Source of the DNA: Anaeramoeba ignava
Taxonomy: Eukaryota; Metamonada; Anaeramoebidae
Assembly (NCBI GenBank): GCA_028826165.1
Contig: JAPDFW010000076.1
Location: 17,501-81,500, forward strand
Reading direction: 5' to 3'
Length of the DNA stretch: 64,000 bases
The position numbers and the translations under genes were made by a program. Of the stretch, positions 1 through 10,544 are shown piece after piece. The notes below the pieces were generated by a model, which saw only the letters and a list, made by a program, of their open reading frames with translations, did not search any database and was not told the DNA's origin. Numbering within the stretch: position 1 is the first letter of the stretch; every line of letters begins with the position of its first letter.

Positions 1-179
1 ATTAAAATTATTTCTTTTAATTTAGATTATTTTAAGAAATTTTTCCAAAATAAAAAAGAAGAATTCGAAATAAAAAAAAGAAAAAAAAAATAAAAAATGA
101 ATTTTAAATGAAAAATTTCAAATCATTTTTTTTAATTCTTTTTAAATTTAAATAATTTGGAATTTTGCAATAAAAAGAA

Positions 180-3100
180 ATGTATTATCTTTTAAGTTGT
201 GATCCAACAACAAAAGATGGATATGAATATGTTCATTGGATAAATAAAGTTTTTGGGGACTGTATTTACACTCCAAGAGATATAGTTGCTTTTGCAATAG
301 GTCTTTCTTCTATTGCTTGTTGGCTGGTCGCACAAGCTCCGTATATTCTTTTTATTATACAAAATTTTTTTCTCATTTTCATTTATTCAATTCTTTAATT
401 TTTAATTAAAATTTATTTATAAAATTCATTTATAAAATTAAAATTAAAATTAAAATTAAAATTAAAATTAAAATTAAAATTCATTTATAAAATTAAAATT
501 AAAATTAAAATTAAAATTAAAATTAAAATTAAAATTAAAATTAAAATTAAAATCAAAATTAAAATCAAAATTTAAATCAAAAAATTTAAAATTAAAATTA
601 AAATTAAAATTAAAATTAAAATTAAAATTAAAATTAAAATTAAAATTAAAATTAAAATTAAAATTAAAATTAAAATTAAAATTAAAATTAAAATTGAAAA
701 TAAAATCAAAATTAAAATTAAAATTAAAAATTAAAATTCATTTATAAAATTAAAATTTAAAATTAAAATTAAAATTAAAATTAAAATTAAAATTAAAATT
801 AAAATTAAAATTTAAATCAAAATTAAAATTAAAAATTAAAATTAAAAATTAAAATTAATATTAAAATTCATTTATAAAATTAAAATTGAAAATAAAATTA
901 AAATTAAAATCAAAATTAAAATTCATTTATAAAATTCATTTATAAAATTAAAATTAATATTAAAATTAAAATTCAAATTAAAATTAAAATTTATTTATAA
1001 AATTTGAATTAAAATTAAAATCAAAATTAAAATTCATTTATGAAATTAAAATTCAAAATAAAATTAAAATTAAAATTCATTTTGATATTTAAAATTAAAA
1101 TTAAAAACAAAATTAAAATTCATTTATAAAATTAAAATTAAAATTAAAATTAAAATTGATTATTAAAATTTGTTTTTTTTAAATTAGTCAATTATATATG
1201 AATTATAAGTTAAAAAGTTCAGATTCTTTAAGTCCAATATTTTTAATTGGTAAATAATTTAAATTTTTTTATCAACAAAAAACAACTTTGTGACTTTTTT
1301 CTCTATCAATTCTCGATTCAACAAACAATCCAAAAATCAAAAAAAAAGGATTTATTAAAATAATTGAATCCAATATTTGGAATACAAATTAACAAACAAA
1401 ACAAGAGAATTGTTCAAAAACAAGAGAAAATTGAAAACACAAAAAAAAAATAAGCAAAATCTAATTCATTAATAAATTTGATCGTTGCTTCATATATTAT
1501 TCAATACCATTTTCTTCCATATTAATTTTTTAGAATGGCTTTTGGGTGATACATTTAATTTAGTCGGTTGTATTTTAACAGGTCAACTTGCTTCTCAAGT
1601 ATTTTGAAATTATATTTAAAATTAAAATTCATTTTGATACTAAAATTAAAATTAAAATTCAAATTAAAATTAAAATTAAAATTAAAATTATATTTAAAAT
1701 TAAAATTCATTTTGATATTTAAAATTAAAATTTATTTTGATATTTAAAATTAAAATTAAAATTAAAATTAAAATTAAAATTCATTTTGATATTGATATTT
1801 AAAATTCAAATTATATTTGAAATTAAAATTAAAATTCAAATTAAAATTAAAATTAAAATTCAAATTAAAATTAAAATTCAAATTAAAATTAAAATTAAAA
1901 TTCAAATTAAAATTAAAATTCAAATTAAAATTAAAATTAAAATTCAAATTAAAATTAAAATTAAAATTAAAATTAAAATTCATTTTGATATTGATATTTA
2001 AAATTTAAATTAAAATTAAAATTAAAATTCATTTTGATACTAAAATTAAAATTAAAATTAAAATTCATTTTGATATTAAAATTATTATATTCTTTTTAAT
2101 AAAAAAGACAGCAACCGCAGTTTATTTTTGTTTAATAGATTTTTTTATGATTACACAATTTATTTATTATCAAGCTCGAAAAAAGAAATTTCATCCAGAA
2201 TTATATCAAAAAAAAGAGGAAGAAGAAAATTTAGAAGATTCAAAACAAGATACAAAATTATTAAGCGATGAAGATGAAAAATCAAAAGAAAAATCAAAAG
2301 AAAAACAAATTGAAAAATTAAACAAAATTTTAAATATAAATGAAAATGAAAATGAAAATGAAAATGAAAATGAAAATGAAAATGAGAATAAAATTGAATC
2401 TAATACTGATACTGAAAAGCAAAAATTATTAATTTTTATCGGTTTAATTGGGTTTTCTTATACTTTTTTTTTACATAATCCTCAACCTCCACAAAGTTTA
2501 AATTCTAGAAAAATTTTATCAATGGTTTGAATATTTAAAAATATTTTTCCAAAAAAATTTTCACTTAAAATTTTTCTAACTGAAAAAAAATTTTATTATT
2601 TGTTTTGAATTATTAAGTCTCATCATTCAAAAGAAGTTTTAGGTAAATTTTAAATTTAAAAAATTTTAAAAAAGCAAAAAAAAAAAATTTATATTTAAAT
2701 TATTTTTTTTTCTTTTAGGAACTGTAATTGGTTGGATTAGTGCAGCTTTTTATTTAGGTTCAAGATTACCACAAATTATCAAAAATTTCCAAAGAGGATC
2801 AACAGAAGGTCTTTCTCTTCAAATGTTTATTGCAGCAGTTTGCGTAAATATTTAATTAATTATTTATAAAAAAAATTTTTTTGAATTCGGAACTTTTTTG
2901 ATTTTTAATTTATTTTTTATTTTTAATTTTTTAATTTTTAATTTTTAATTTTTTAGGGAAATTTAACTTATGCTTTAGGAATTTTTATTCGTTCTGTTGC
3001 TTGGAGTTTTGTTTGGCCAAAGTTTCCTTGGATTGTTGGAAGTGTTGGAACTTTATGTTTTGATTTTACAGTAAAAATTATTTTTTCATTTTCCAAAAAA

Positions 3101-3256
3101 AAAAATCAATTTTTAATCAAAAAAAAAAATTTTTTCTTTTTTCATTTTAAAATTAAAAATAAAAATAAGATCTTTACTCAATTTCAATATTACAGAAGAA
3201 AAAACAAAAAATTGCGCGAAAATCTTTTAAGACCTGATTCAAGTTCAATTAATTAA
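180..3256 (+). CDS. PQ-loop lysosomal cationic amino-acid transporter (PQLC2/SLC66A1/Ypq family), 8 exons
   Basis: Exons 180-340, 1188-1249, 1534-1598, 2108-2524, 2618-2642, 2719-2843, 2957-3070 and 3170-3256 join in phase to 351 aa. The family exports cationic amino acids from lysosomes or vacuoles and has seven membrane helices. The first PQ motif is created across the first splice (AP|QLYMNYKLKSSDSLSP) and is followed by the family signature EWLLGDTFNLVGC and LTGQLASQ. The second PQ motif is SRLPQI near residue 261, followed by the STEGLS motif. Between helices 3 and 4 lies a charged low-complexity loop of about 80 residues (EEEE and an ENEN repeat), longer than the family norm of ~290-310 aa total. 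The exon of only 25 nt at 2618 uses an AAG acceptor and is the weakest join. The family call is strong; the substrate is inferred from family. Confidence 0.9.
345..1180 (+). repeat. Intronic (AAAATT)n repeat with ATTCATTTATAAAATT punctuation
   Basis: Most of intron 1 of the PQ-loop gene is AAAATT hexamers, broken at intervals by ATTCATTTATAAAATT. The same combination occurs in introns of several other genes in the window, always in this orientation relative to transcription. Confidence 0.9.
1610..2090 (+). repeat. Intronic AAAATT/CAAATT hexamer repeat with TTCATTTTGATATT punctuation
   Basis: Third intron of the PQ-loop gene. Hexamers AAAATT and CAAATT alternate, with repeated TTCATTTTGATATT units. 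Open frames through this stretch (alternating N-F or K-I residues) are translation of the repeat, not genes. Confidence 0.9.
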
Positions 3257-3734
3257 TTAATTATTTTAAAACAAAAAATTTTTCTTTCTCAAACAATTTT
3301 TTTTTACTTTTTTTTTTTCTTTAGAAACGTAATTTTTTTTTTAGTCAAAAAAAATTTGAATTTTAAATTAAAATCCATAATCCATTTTAAATAATCCATT
3401 TTAAATAATCCATTTTAAACAATTCATCTTAAACAATTCATTTTAAACAATTCATTTTAAACAATTCATCTTAAACAATTCATCTTAAACAATTGATTTG
3501 AATTCATTTGAATTGATTTGAATTGATTTGAATTGATTTGAATTGATTTGAAAATATATATATATATATGATAGGGATCTTCAATAAGGGTTGTCACATG
3601 ATTTAAAGCAAATTTGATAAATTTTTTTTATTTCTAGATTAATAAAAAAAATTAACAAAACAAAATAATTCTTAAATTCTTCAAGTTTTTCAAATTGTTT
3701 AAATTGTTTAAATTGTTTAAATTGTTCAAATTGT
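3257..3734. other. Convergent intergenic region with short tandem repeats
   Basis: Lies between the 3' ends of the PQ-loop gene (+) and the SNF2-like gene (-). It holds tandem ATCCATTTTAAATA / ATTCATTTTAAACA units (3375-3490), GAATTGATTT units (3490-3550), a short (AT)n, and AAATTGTTTA units (3690-3740). No gene seen. A less repetitive block at 3570-3620 has no recognisable function. Confidence 0.7.
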
Positions 3735-6700
3735 TTAAATTGTTTTTCTTTTCTTTAACAAAATTGTTAATTGTCTTTTTGATAAATTTTGAGGAGTTTT
3801 ACATTCTTTAATCACTTTTTTCTTTGATAAAGCTTCATCCTCTTCATTTCCCAATTCAGAATCAGATTCAGATTCAGATTGAGATTGAGTTAAAGTTAAA
3901 AATATTTTTTCAGAATCAAAATTGGTTTTTTTTCTTTTTGATTTTTTTTTGGAAGAATTTTTTCTCAAAATTGAATCATCATTTTCAATTTGATTTTTTA
4001 AGAAATTTTGAAAAGGAATCATTTCATTAACAAAATTGCGAATTTTTTCATCTGATTTTTTTTGAGATAAAAAATCAATTTTAATTTGTTGGAAATCATC
4101 ATCACTTTCAAGACTAATAAATTTATCATTTATTTTTAAATTTCCGTTAAGATTAACGTCAAAAGCTTGTAAAAAATTAAACCAAGGACCGTAATCAATT
4201 GATTCAGAAAGAATATTTGAAAAGAAAAATTCTTCGTTTGTATTTTTGCTTATCAAGTAATAAAAATAAACTGAATGATTTTGTTTTAATCCTAAGCATT
4301 TATTTTCCGCTCGAAGCATTAATTTTGGATTCCAGTTGATTTCTGTAAAAATTACAAGTGTTGCTGAACTTGGAAACATAATCGGTAATTGATTGAGCGA
4401 AATGCTCGCAATTTTTATTGTTTGATCTTCTTCAAATTTTGAAAGTTTTTTTCTTCTTTCTTCCTTTTTTTCTTCTTCAAAAATCACAATGTGTTTTTTT
4501 TGTGAATTTTCTAAATAATTTCTTACTGTTTCTTTTATAATCTCGTTGCTTGTGAAAATTATGCATTTTCTGTTTGGAAAGTTTGATGTTATTTTATCAA
4601 TTAAATTTGGAATATATTTTTTTTTCTGGTTCGAAATTTCATGTGAAAATTGTATTAAATTTTCGTTAAAATGTGGATCAGAAACATCAAGTTGTTTCTG
4701 TTGATTTTCTTCTTTTGTGTTTTCGTTTGTGTTTTCTGTCGTGAAAAAATAAGGAATTCGATAATGAGGTTGTAAATGGTTTTTTCTCTGAATCCAATTT
4801 TTCTCGCCATTTTCTGCAATTATGCAATTTTGTTTCAGAAAATCTTCATATTTTGTTGAATTGAAAAAAAGTGAACTAAAAAGCTCCAAATTTTCATATT
4901 CATTTGGAAACAATAACTCAAATTGTGGGAATAATTTTTCTGCTTCTGTGATTGTTTTTTGATCTGAAAGAACAATTTTGCGAGTTGAATTAGTCAATGT
5001 TTTTTCAATTATTTTCAGTGAATTTCCAACATCAAAAGCTGGCAAATTTGTTCCATCAAAAACAACAAAATGGAAAGAAATCCCATCAAATATTTCTGTT
5101 AATTTTGACGTCGTTTCTTTGTTCAAAATTAATGTTGTTGATAATATTGTGATTGCTTTTGTTTTTTCAAATTGCTCCAGATTGTTTGGGTGAATAAGAA
5201 TATTAATTGATAAATTGGTGTCAAATAAAAGCCAGTTTTCAAAAGCAAGTTCCCAACCAAAACATCTTTTTCTTGAGCAAATGATTAAAATATTTGTGTC
5301 TTTTTCAAAGTGATTTATGATTGACATAATTTGTAATGTATTGTGACCAAGAACACAATCAAAAAAGTAATTTTCTTGTTCTTGAATTGATAAGTCATAA
5401 ACAAAATCATCGTGGTTTTTTGTGATTGATTTTTCTACTTGAATCCAACAATATTTTTTTTCTTTAAATTCTTCTTTTTTCAATTTGGAAATTCCAATTT
5501 TATCGAAATAACTCAAAATACTTTTTTTGTTTGAAATGCAAACATTATATTCTTTTTGATTTGAAAATTTTGATATTTTCTTTTGCTTTTTTGATAAAAT
5601 TCCAAACCCAGCTAATACAAAAATAAATTGTTCAGCAATTTTCCCATTTGGAAATGAAAAATTAATTGATATGAATTCTTTGGCATTTGTATTCTTAGTA
5701 AAAGTGCAAATTGAACCACAAAGCTCAAATAAAATTTGAATAAAGTTGATCATCAGATCAAGCTCTGAAATGAGGAAATTTAATGGAATTTCTTTTTCAT
5801 TTGAGCAAACACCAAACTTATATCCATGATGAATAAGTAAATCAACGTATTCTTTTGATGAAATTTCCACAAAATTTTGATCAATTAATAAATGCGATTT
5901 TTTACAGTTTTGAGAATGGTTTTGTGGATTTTTTGAAGGAAGTAATAATTTGTGGAAATGAAGAACAAAATTTTCTTTTGATTTTTGATTTGGAAAGCTA
6001 AATTGAGATTTAAAATGTTGAATATTTTCCTCAACTGCAAATAAAAAATGATTAACCATTAAGTAAACTAATGATATTTTGGGAAAAGAAGGATTGATTC
6101 GAGAGGAATCCGATATGCTTGAATTTTGGATTTTGTTCCAAAAATTCAACGAGAAAAGTACTTTATCTTTGTTTGAAATTTGGGATGCTCTTTTCCATCC
6201 GTTTGGAGTTAATAGCTTATGTTTGAGGGATGTTTTAAGTGTAATTCCATTTGAAAGGGTTGTTTTTCGAATTTTAAATGTTTTTTCTCGGTAAATTGCT
6301 GTAATTTCTTGGAATTTGATCTGGTTATTTTGGTTGAATGCAAGAATCTTTAAATTCTCTTTTCCTGTTTTCTGGATAGGTTTATACCATTCTCCATTAT
6401 CAAGATCAATAACTTTTGATTTTGAATAAATGAATTGATTAAATAATGTTTGAATGGAAAAAATTCCATAGTTTGTCATCAAAAGAGATTTTCCATGGAT
6501 ACATTTTCCTGGGATAGAATCATCTGCAAGTATTATTTTGCTGTTTTCTTGTGAGATTGCTTTCTCAACTCTTTTTGTTTGTGATGAAGTGAGGAATGTA
6601 CTTAATTTTTCTTGTATTTCTTTTCTTTTTTGGGTTTTGGAGTGGAATTCTGTTATTCTTTTCAATTCTTCATATTCAATTTCTTGGATTTCAATATTTA

Positions 6701-7433
6701 TTTGATTGTTTTGCTGCTGGAAATTTTTAAGAGAATTAAGAATTTGATTATAAATTTGAAAAGAGAATTGGATTGAATTTGGAAATTGGTTTGATCTTTG
6801 TATTTCATATTCTTCCAAAAATGTTTTAATTTGTAATATATCTTCTGAACTTGTCAATTCAATAGTATCCTCATTTTTGATTGAGAAATGAAGAGTAATT
6901 TGGTTTAAATTATTATTACTATTATTTTCAAATGAAGAAATTTGAAGTTGTTTTAATTTTTGGTTTTGAGAATGTAGTTGATTGTTTGTGTGCTCCATTT
7001 CTTGCTGTTTTATATTTGGTTGGTTATTAAGATTTAAGAGGTTTTGGATTCGATTTTGAGAATTATTTAAAAGAGCATGAAAATTTGGGGATATTTGCGA
7101 GTTTTGAGATAAATTTGATGTAATTTTTGGATTAATTTTTTGGTTTAAGTAGATGAATCTAGCCTGCTTTTGAGATTGAGATTCAATTTGATTTATATTT
7201 TGATTTATATTTTGATTTATATCTTGATTTATATTTTGATTTATATTTTGATTTATATTTTCATTGTTTTGATTTATATTTTGATTTATATTTTCATTTA
7301 TATTTTCATTTATATTTTGATTTATATTTTGATTTATATTTTGATTTATATTTTGATTTATATTTTGATTTATATTTTGATTTATATTTTGATTTATATC
7401 TTGATTTATATTTTGATTTATATTTTGATTCAT
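3735..7433 (-). CDS. SMARCAL1-like SNF2-family protein carrying an intein in its Walker A motif
   Basis: Open frame of 1232 aa without introns. Residues 1-85 are NQNI repeats and residues ~85-290 are Q/N-rich. The SNF2 core starts at ILADDSIPGK (301-310), which continues after intein removal as TLQIMSIINHF, equivalent to the SMARCAL1 ADDMGLGKTIQ region. The helicase C half is recognisable by CIIFTSNE, IASISLNQLP (motif V), LVIFTEINWNP and LRAENKCLGLKQ (motif VI), followed by VYFYYLISKNTNEE. This is the SMARCAL1/ZRANB3 pattern of annealing helicases acting at stalled replication forks. Motif II, normally DESH, is VVFDGTN, and motif VI lacks its usual EDR..R..GQ, so ATPase activity is doubtful. 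The tail is Lys-rich (KKKSKRKK), suggesting a nuclear protein. The chosen ATG lies inside the repeat; the real N terminus may lie upstream across frame breaks. Mature length without the intein would be 844 aa. Confidence 0.82.
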   Translation of the reverse strand: MNQNINQNINQDINQNINQNINQNINQNINQNINQNINQNINENINENINQNINQNNENINQNINQNINQDINQNINQNINQIESQSQKQARFIYLNQKINPKITSNLSQNSQISPNFHALLNNSQNRIQNLLNLNNQPNIKQQEMEHTNNQLHSQNQKLKQLQISSFENNSNNNLNQITLHFSIKNEDTIELTSSEDILQIKTFLEEYEIQRSNQFPNSIQFSFQIYNQILNSLKNFQQQNNQINIEIQEIEYEELKRITEFHSKTQKRKEIQEKLSTFLTSSQTKRVEKAISQENSKIILADDSIPGKCIHGKSLLMTNYGIFSIQTLFNQFIYSKSKVIDLDNGEWYKPIQKTGKENLKILAFNQNNQIKFQEITAIYREKTFKIRKTTLSNGITLKTSLKHKLLTPNGWKRASQISNKDKVLFSLNFWNKIQNSSISDSSRINPSFPKISLVYLMVNHFLFAVEENIQHFKSQFSFPNQKSKENFVLHFHKLLLPSKNPQNHSQNCKKSHLLIDQNFVEISSKEYVDLLIHHGYKFGVCSNEKEIPLNFLISELDLMINFIQILFELCGSICTFTKNTNAKEFISINFSFPNGKIAEQFIFVLAGFGILSKKQKKISKFSNQKEYNVCISNKKSILSYFDKIGISKLKKEEFKEKKYCWIQVEKSITKNHDDFVYDLSIQEQENYFFDCVLGHNTLQIMSIINHFEKDTNILIICSRKRCFGWELAFENWLLFDTNLSINILIHPNNLEQFEKTKAITILSTTLILNKETTSKLTEIFDGISFHFVVFDGTNLPAFDVGNSLKIIEKTLTNSTRKIVLSDQKTITEAEKLFPQFELLFPNEYENLELFSSLFFNSTKYEDFLKQNCIIAENGEKNWIQRKNHLQPHYRIPYFFTTENTNENTKEENQQKQLDVSDPHFNENLIQFSHEISNQKKKYIPNLIDKITSNFPNRKCIIFTSNEIIKETVRNYLENSQKKHIVIFEEEKKEERRKKLSKFEEDQTIKIASISLNQLPIMFPSSATLVIFTEINWNPKLMLRAENKCLGLKQNHSVYFYYLISKNTNEEFFFSNILSESIDYGPWFNFLQAFDVNLNGNLKINDKFISLESDDDFQQIKIDFLSQKKSDEKIRNFVNEMIPFQNFLKNQIENDDSILRKNSSKKKSKRKKTNFDSEKIFLTLTQSQSESESDSELGNEEDEALSKKKVIKECKTPQNLSKRQLTILLKKRKTI
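5340..6503 (-). mobile_element. Intein (protein intron), 388 aa, inserted at GK^T of the P-loop
   Basis: Codons 311-698 of the host frame. The element begins with Cys after GK: block A is CIHGKSLLMTNYG. Block B is TLKTSLKHKLLTPNGW, with the conserved His at intein residue 95. Block F is VYDLSIQEQENYF. Block G is VLGHN followed by host Thr, so the penultimate His, terminal Asn and +1 Thr nucleophile are all present. Removing exactly these 388 residues restores PGKTLQ, a proper Walker A ending. Between the splicing blocks lies a remnant LAGLIDADG (DOD) endonuclease: ILFELCGSI stands where LFDADGSI is expected, and the flank EQFIFVLAGFGILSKKQKK is typical of that fold. Loss of the acidic catalytic residue suggests a dead nuclease but a possibly active splicing domain. 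P-loop sites are frequent intein targets. Confidence 0.93.
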
Positions 7434-7547
7434 ATCTTCATTTATATTTTGATTTATATTTTCATTGTTTTCATTTATATTTTGATTTATATTTTCATTT
7501 ATATTTTCATTTATATTTTCATTTATATTTTTGATTTATATTTTGAT

Positions 7548-8321
7548 TTATATTATTTTATATTTTATATCTTCATTTATATTTTCATTTATATTTTGAT
7601 TTATATTTTGATTTATATTTTGATTTATATTTTGATTTATATTTTGATTTATATTTTCATTTATATTTTGATTTATATTTTGATTTATATTTTGATTTAT
7701 ATTTTGATTTATATTTTCATTTATATTTTGATTTATATCTTCATTTATATTTTCATTTATATTTTGATTTATATCTTCATTTATATTTTGATTTATATTT
7801 TGATTGTTTTCATTTATATTTTGATTTGTGTTTTCATTGTTTTCATTTATGATTTGTATTTGAGATTGATATGGAGATTTATATTGAGAATGATGTTGAG
7901 ATTGATGTTGAGATTGATTTATATTTTGTATTTGAGATTTATTTTGAGATTTATATTGAGTTTTATTTATATTTTGTATTTGAGATTGATGTTGAGATTG
8001 ATGTTGAGATTGATGTTGAGATTGATGTTGAGAATGATGTTGAGATTGATTTATATTTTGTATTTGAGATTGATGTTGAGATTGATGCTGAGATTTATAT
8101 TGAGATTGATGTTGAGATTTATATTGAGTTTTATTTATATTTTGTATTTGGGATTGATATGGAGATTGATGTTGAGATTGATGATAAGATTGATGTTGAG
8201 ATTGATTTATATTTTGTATTTGGGATTTATTTATATTTTGTATTTGGAATGATTCCTCTTTCTGATTCTTATTCAATATTGATGTGTTTTGATTTTCAGA
8301 ATTTAGATTAAATTGATCCAT
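7548..8321 (-). pseudogene. Asn/Gln/Ser-rich open segment upstream of the SNF2-like frame
   Basis: 257 codons of IQNINQSQHQSQ-type repeats starting MDQFNLNSENQN. The frame stays open above this Met (SSQKNV, then ITSN, then NNNL repeats) up to a break near 8565. The ATG at 8321 and the ATG of the SNF2-like frame at 7433 are in the same frame, 888 nt apart. They are separated by a stop at 7548-7550 and a one-base length change in the 12-nt repeat near 7525. This may be part of one very long N-terminal low-complexity region of the SNF2-like protein, with real indels or sequencing errors in the repeat, or a decayed gene. No domain is recognisable. Confidence 0.5.
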
Positions 8322-8562
8322 TACATTTTTTTGAGAAGAATTAGAAGTAATTGGGATTAATGGAGTTTTTTGAATATTTAAAGGATTTAGATTATTATTT
8401 ATATTATTATTTAAATTATTATTTATATTATTATTTAGATTATTATTTAGATTATTATTTAGATTATTATTTAGATTATTATTTATATTATTATTTAAAT
8501 TATTATTTAGATTATTATTTAAATTATTATTTAAATTATTATTTAAATTATTATTTAGATTA

Positions 8563-9879
8563 TTAATTATTATTTATATTATTATTTAAATTATTATTTA
8601 TATTATTATTTAGATTATTATTTAAATTATTATTTAGATTATTATTTAAATTATTATTTAGATTATTATTTAGATTATTATTTATATTATTATTTAAATT
8701 ATTATTTATATTATTATTTAGATTATTATTTAGATTATTATTTAGATTATTATTTAGATTATTATTTAGATTATTATTTAAATTATTATTTAGATTATTA
8801 TTTAAATTATTATTTAAATTATTATTTAAATTATTATTTAAATTATTATTTATATTATTATTTAGATTATTATTTATATTATGATTTATATTATTATTGT
8901 TGAAGCTCTTGACAGTTTTCAAATTGCTTAAAGTTGTAATTTTTGGAAAACTTGAAAAACTTGGAAAACTATTAAATTTATTCAAATTATTTTCATTTAA
9001 TTTATTGAATTGATATAATTTTTGATTTTGATTTTGATTTTGATTTTGATTTTGATTTTGATTTTGATTTTGATTTTGATTTTGATTTTGATTTTGATTT
9101 TGATTTTGATTTTGATTTTGATTTTGATTTTGATTTTGATTATTGAATTGATATAATTTTTGATTTTGGTTTTGGTTTTGGTTTAAATGATTTAATTTTA
9201 AAGGTTGATTCAAATTTGGATTGAGTTGATTCAAATTTGGATTGAGTTGATTTAATTTTAAAGGTTGATTTAATTTTAAAGGTTGATTCAAATTTGGATT
9301 GAGCTGATTTAATTTTAAAGGTTGATTTAAATTGGGATTGAGTTGATTTAATTTTAAAGGTTGATTTAAATTTGGATTAAATTGATTTAAATTCAGATTT
9401 AAATTATTTGGATTGAATTGATTTAAATTTAAATTATGTTGAGTAAAATTATATAGTTTTATTTTGTTTTGAGGAAATTTATCAACATTTTGTTGATTAA
9501 CATAATTAGGAAGAGGTTTTATATTATTAGAAAAATTTTGAATAGAAGGAAATAAATTAATTGAAGAAGAATTTGAAGAAAAAGAATTTTCTCCAAATTT
9601 TTCAATAGAATTTTCTTTTGAATCATTATTTATTTTCGATGGAGAATTTTGGAAAGTTGTATTTTGAGTTGAATTTGAATTTTCAATTGGATTTGTATTT
9701 GAATTTTTATTTTTATTTGAATCTGTATTTGTATTTGAATTTGAATTTGAAAAATTATTTTGAGAAAGAAAATTATTATTTAAAGTATTGCATTGAATTT
9801 GAATATTATAATAACAAGGACTTGATGTAAGTTGATTATTTTGTTCTTTTTGTGTTTTTTTATTTAAAGGATTTTGCAT
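8563..9879 (-). CDS. Asn-rich low-complexity protein or N-terminal segment of the SNF2-like gene
   Basis: 438 codons from MQNPLNKKTQKEQNNQ at 9879. After ~150 residues of S/N-rich sequence come LNPNLNQPLK repeats, then a pure (NQ)n run, then NNNL repeats (12-nt unit) to the end. The frame stops where the 12-nt unit is shortened to 7 nt (about 8561-8567). The next segment downstream continues the same repeat in another frame, so the stop looks like a repeat-length accident rather than a natural C terminus. The start is plausible: a T-rich, A-rich leader precedes the ATG. No catalytic domain is seen. Confidence 0.5.
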   Translation of the reverse strand: MQNPLNKKTQKEQNNQLTSSPCYYNIQIQCNTLNNNFLSQNNFSNSNSNTNTDSNKNKNSNTNPIENSNSTQNTTFQNSPSKINNDSKENSIEKFGENSFSSNSSSINLFPSIQNFSNNIKPLPNYVNQQNVDKFPQNKIKLYNFTQHNLNLNQFNPNNLNLNLNQFNPNLNQPLKLNQLNPNLNQPLKLNQLNPNLNQPLKLNQPLKLNQLNPNLNQLNPNLNQPLKLNHLNQNQNQNQKLYQFNNQNQNQNQNQNQNQNQNQNQNQNQNQNQNQNQNQNQNQNQKLYQFNKLNENNLNKFNSFPSFSSFPKITTLSNLKTVKSFNNNNINHNINNNLNNNINNNLNNNLNNNLNNNLNNNLNNNLNNNLNNNLNNNLNNNLNNNLNNNINNNLNNNINNNLNNNLNNNLNNNLNNNLNNNLNNNINNNLNNNINNN

Positions 9880-9884
9880 TTATT

Positions 9885-10540
9885 TAATTTAAATATGTTT
9901 AAAAAAAATGAATTAAATTTTTTTAATTTTTTTGTTTTTAAATTTTTAATTTAATTTTTTGTTTTTCAAAAACATTAAAAAAAAGTTTTAAAAAAAAATA
10001 ATTTTTTTTAATTGATCATTTTGAAATTAAAATTTTTAAAATTAAAAACAAAAACAAATTTGAAATTAAAAACAAAAACAAAAACAAATTTTGAAATTAA
10101 AATTAAAATTAAAATTGAAATTAAAAACAAAATTAAATTCAAAATTAAAATTAAAATTAAAATTAAAATTAAAATTAAAATTGAAATTGAAATTAAAATT
10201 GAAATTAAAATTGAAATTAAAATTAAAATTAAAATTAAATTGAAATTAAAATTGAAATTAAAACAAAAACAAAATTAAAATTCATTTATAAAATTAAAAT
10301 TAAAATTAAATTAAAATTTAAAATGAAATTAAAAAAAAATTAAAAAAATTAAAATTATAAAATTAAAATTAAAATTGAAATTGAAAACAAAAACAAATTT
10401 TGAAATTAAAATTTGAAATTGAAATTGAAATTAAAATTGAAATTAAAAACAAAAACAAATTTTGAAATTAAAATTGAAATTAAAATTGTTTAATCATTTA
10501 TTCTTTTTATCTCTAAATAAAATTATAAGAAAAAAATTTT
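9885..10540. repeat. Intergenic AAAATT / AAAACA / GAAATT repeat tract
   Basis: Between the 5' end of the Asn-rich frame (9879) and the 3' end of the IFRD gene (10545). It is built of AAAATT, GAAATT and AAAAACAAAAACAAATTT units with one ATTCATTTATAAAATT. No gene. Confidence 0.85.
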
Positions 10541-10544
10541 TTTA

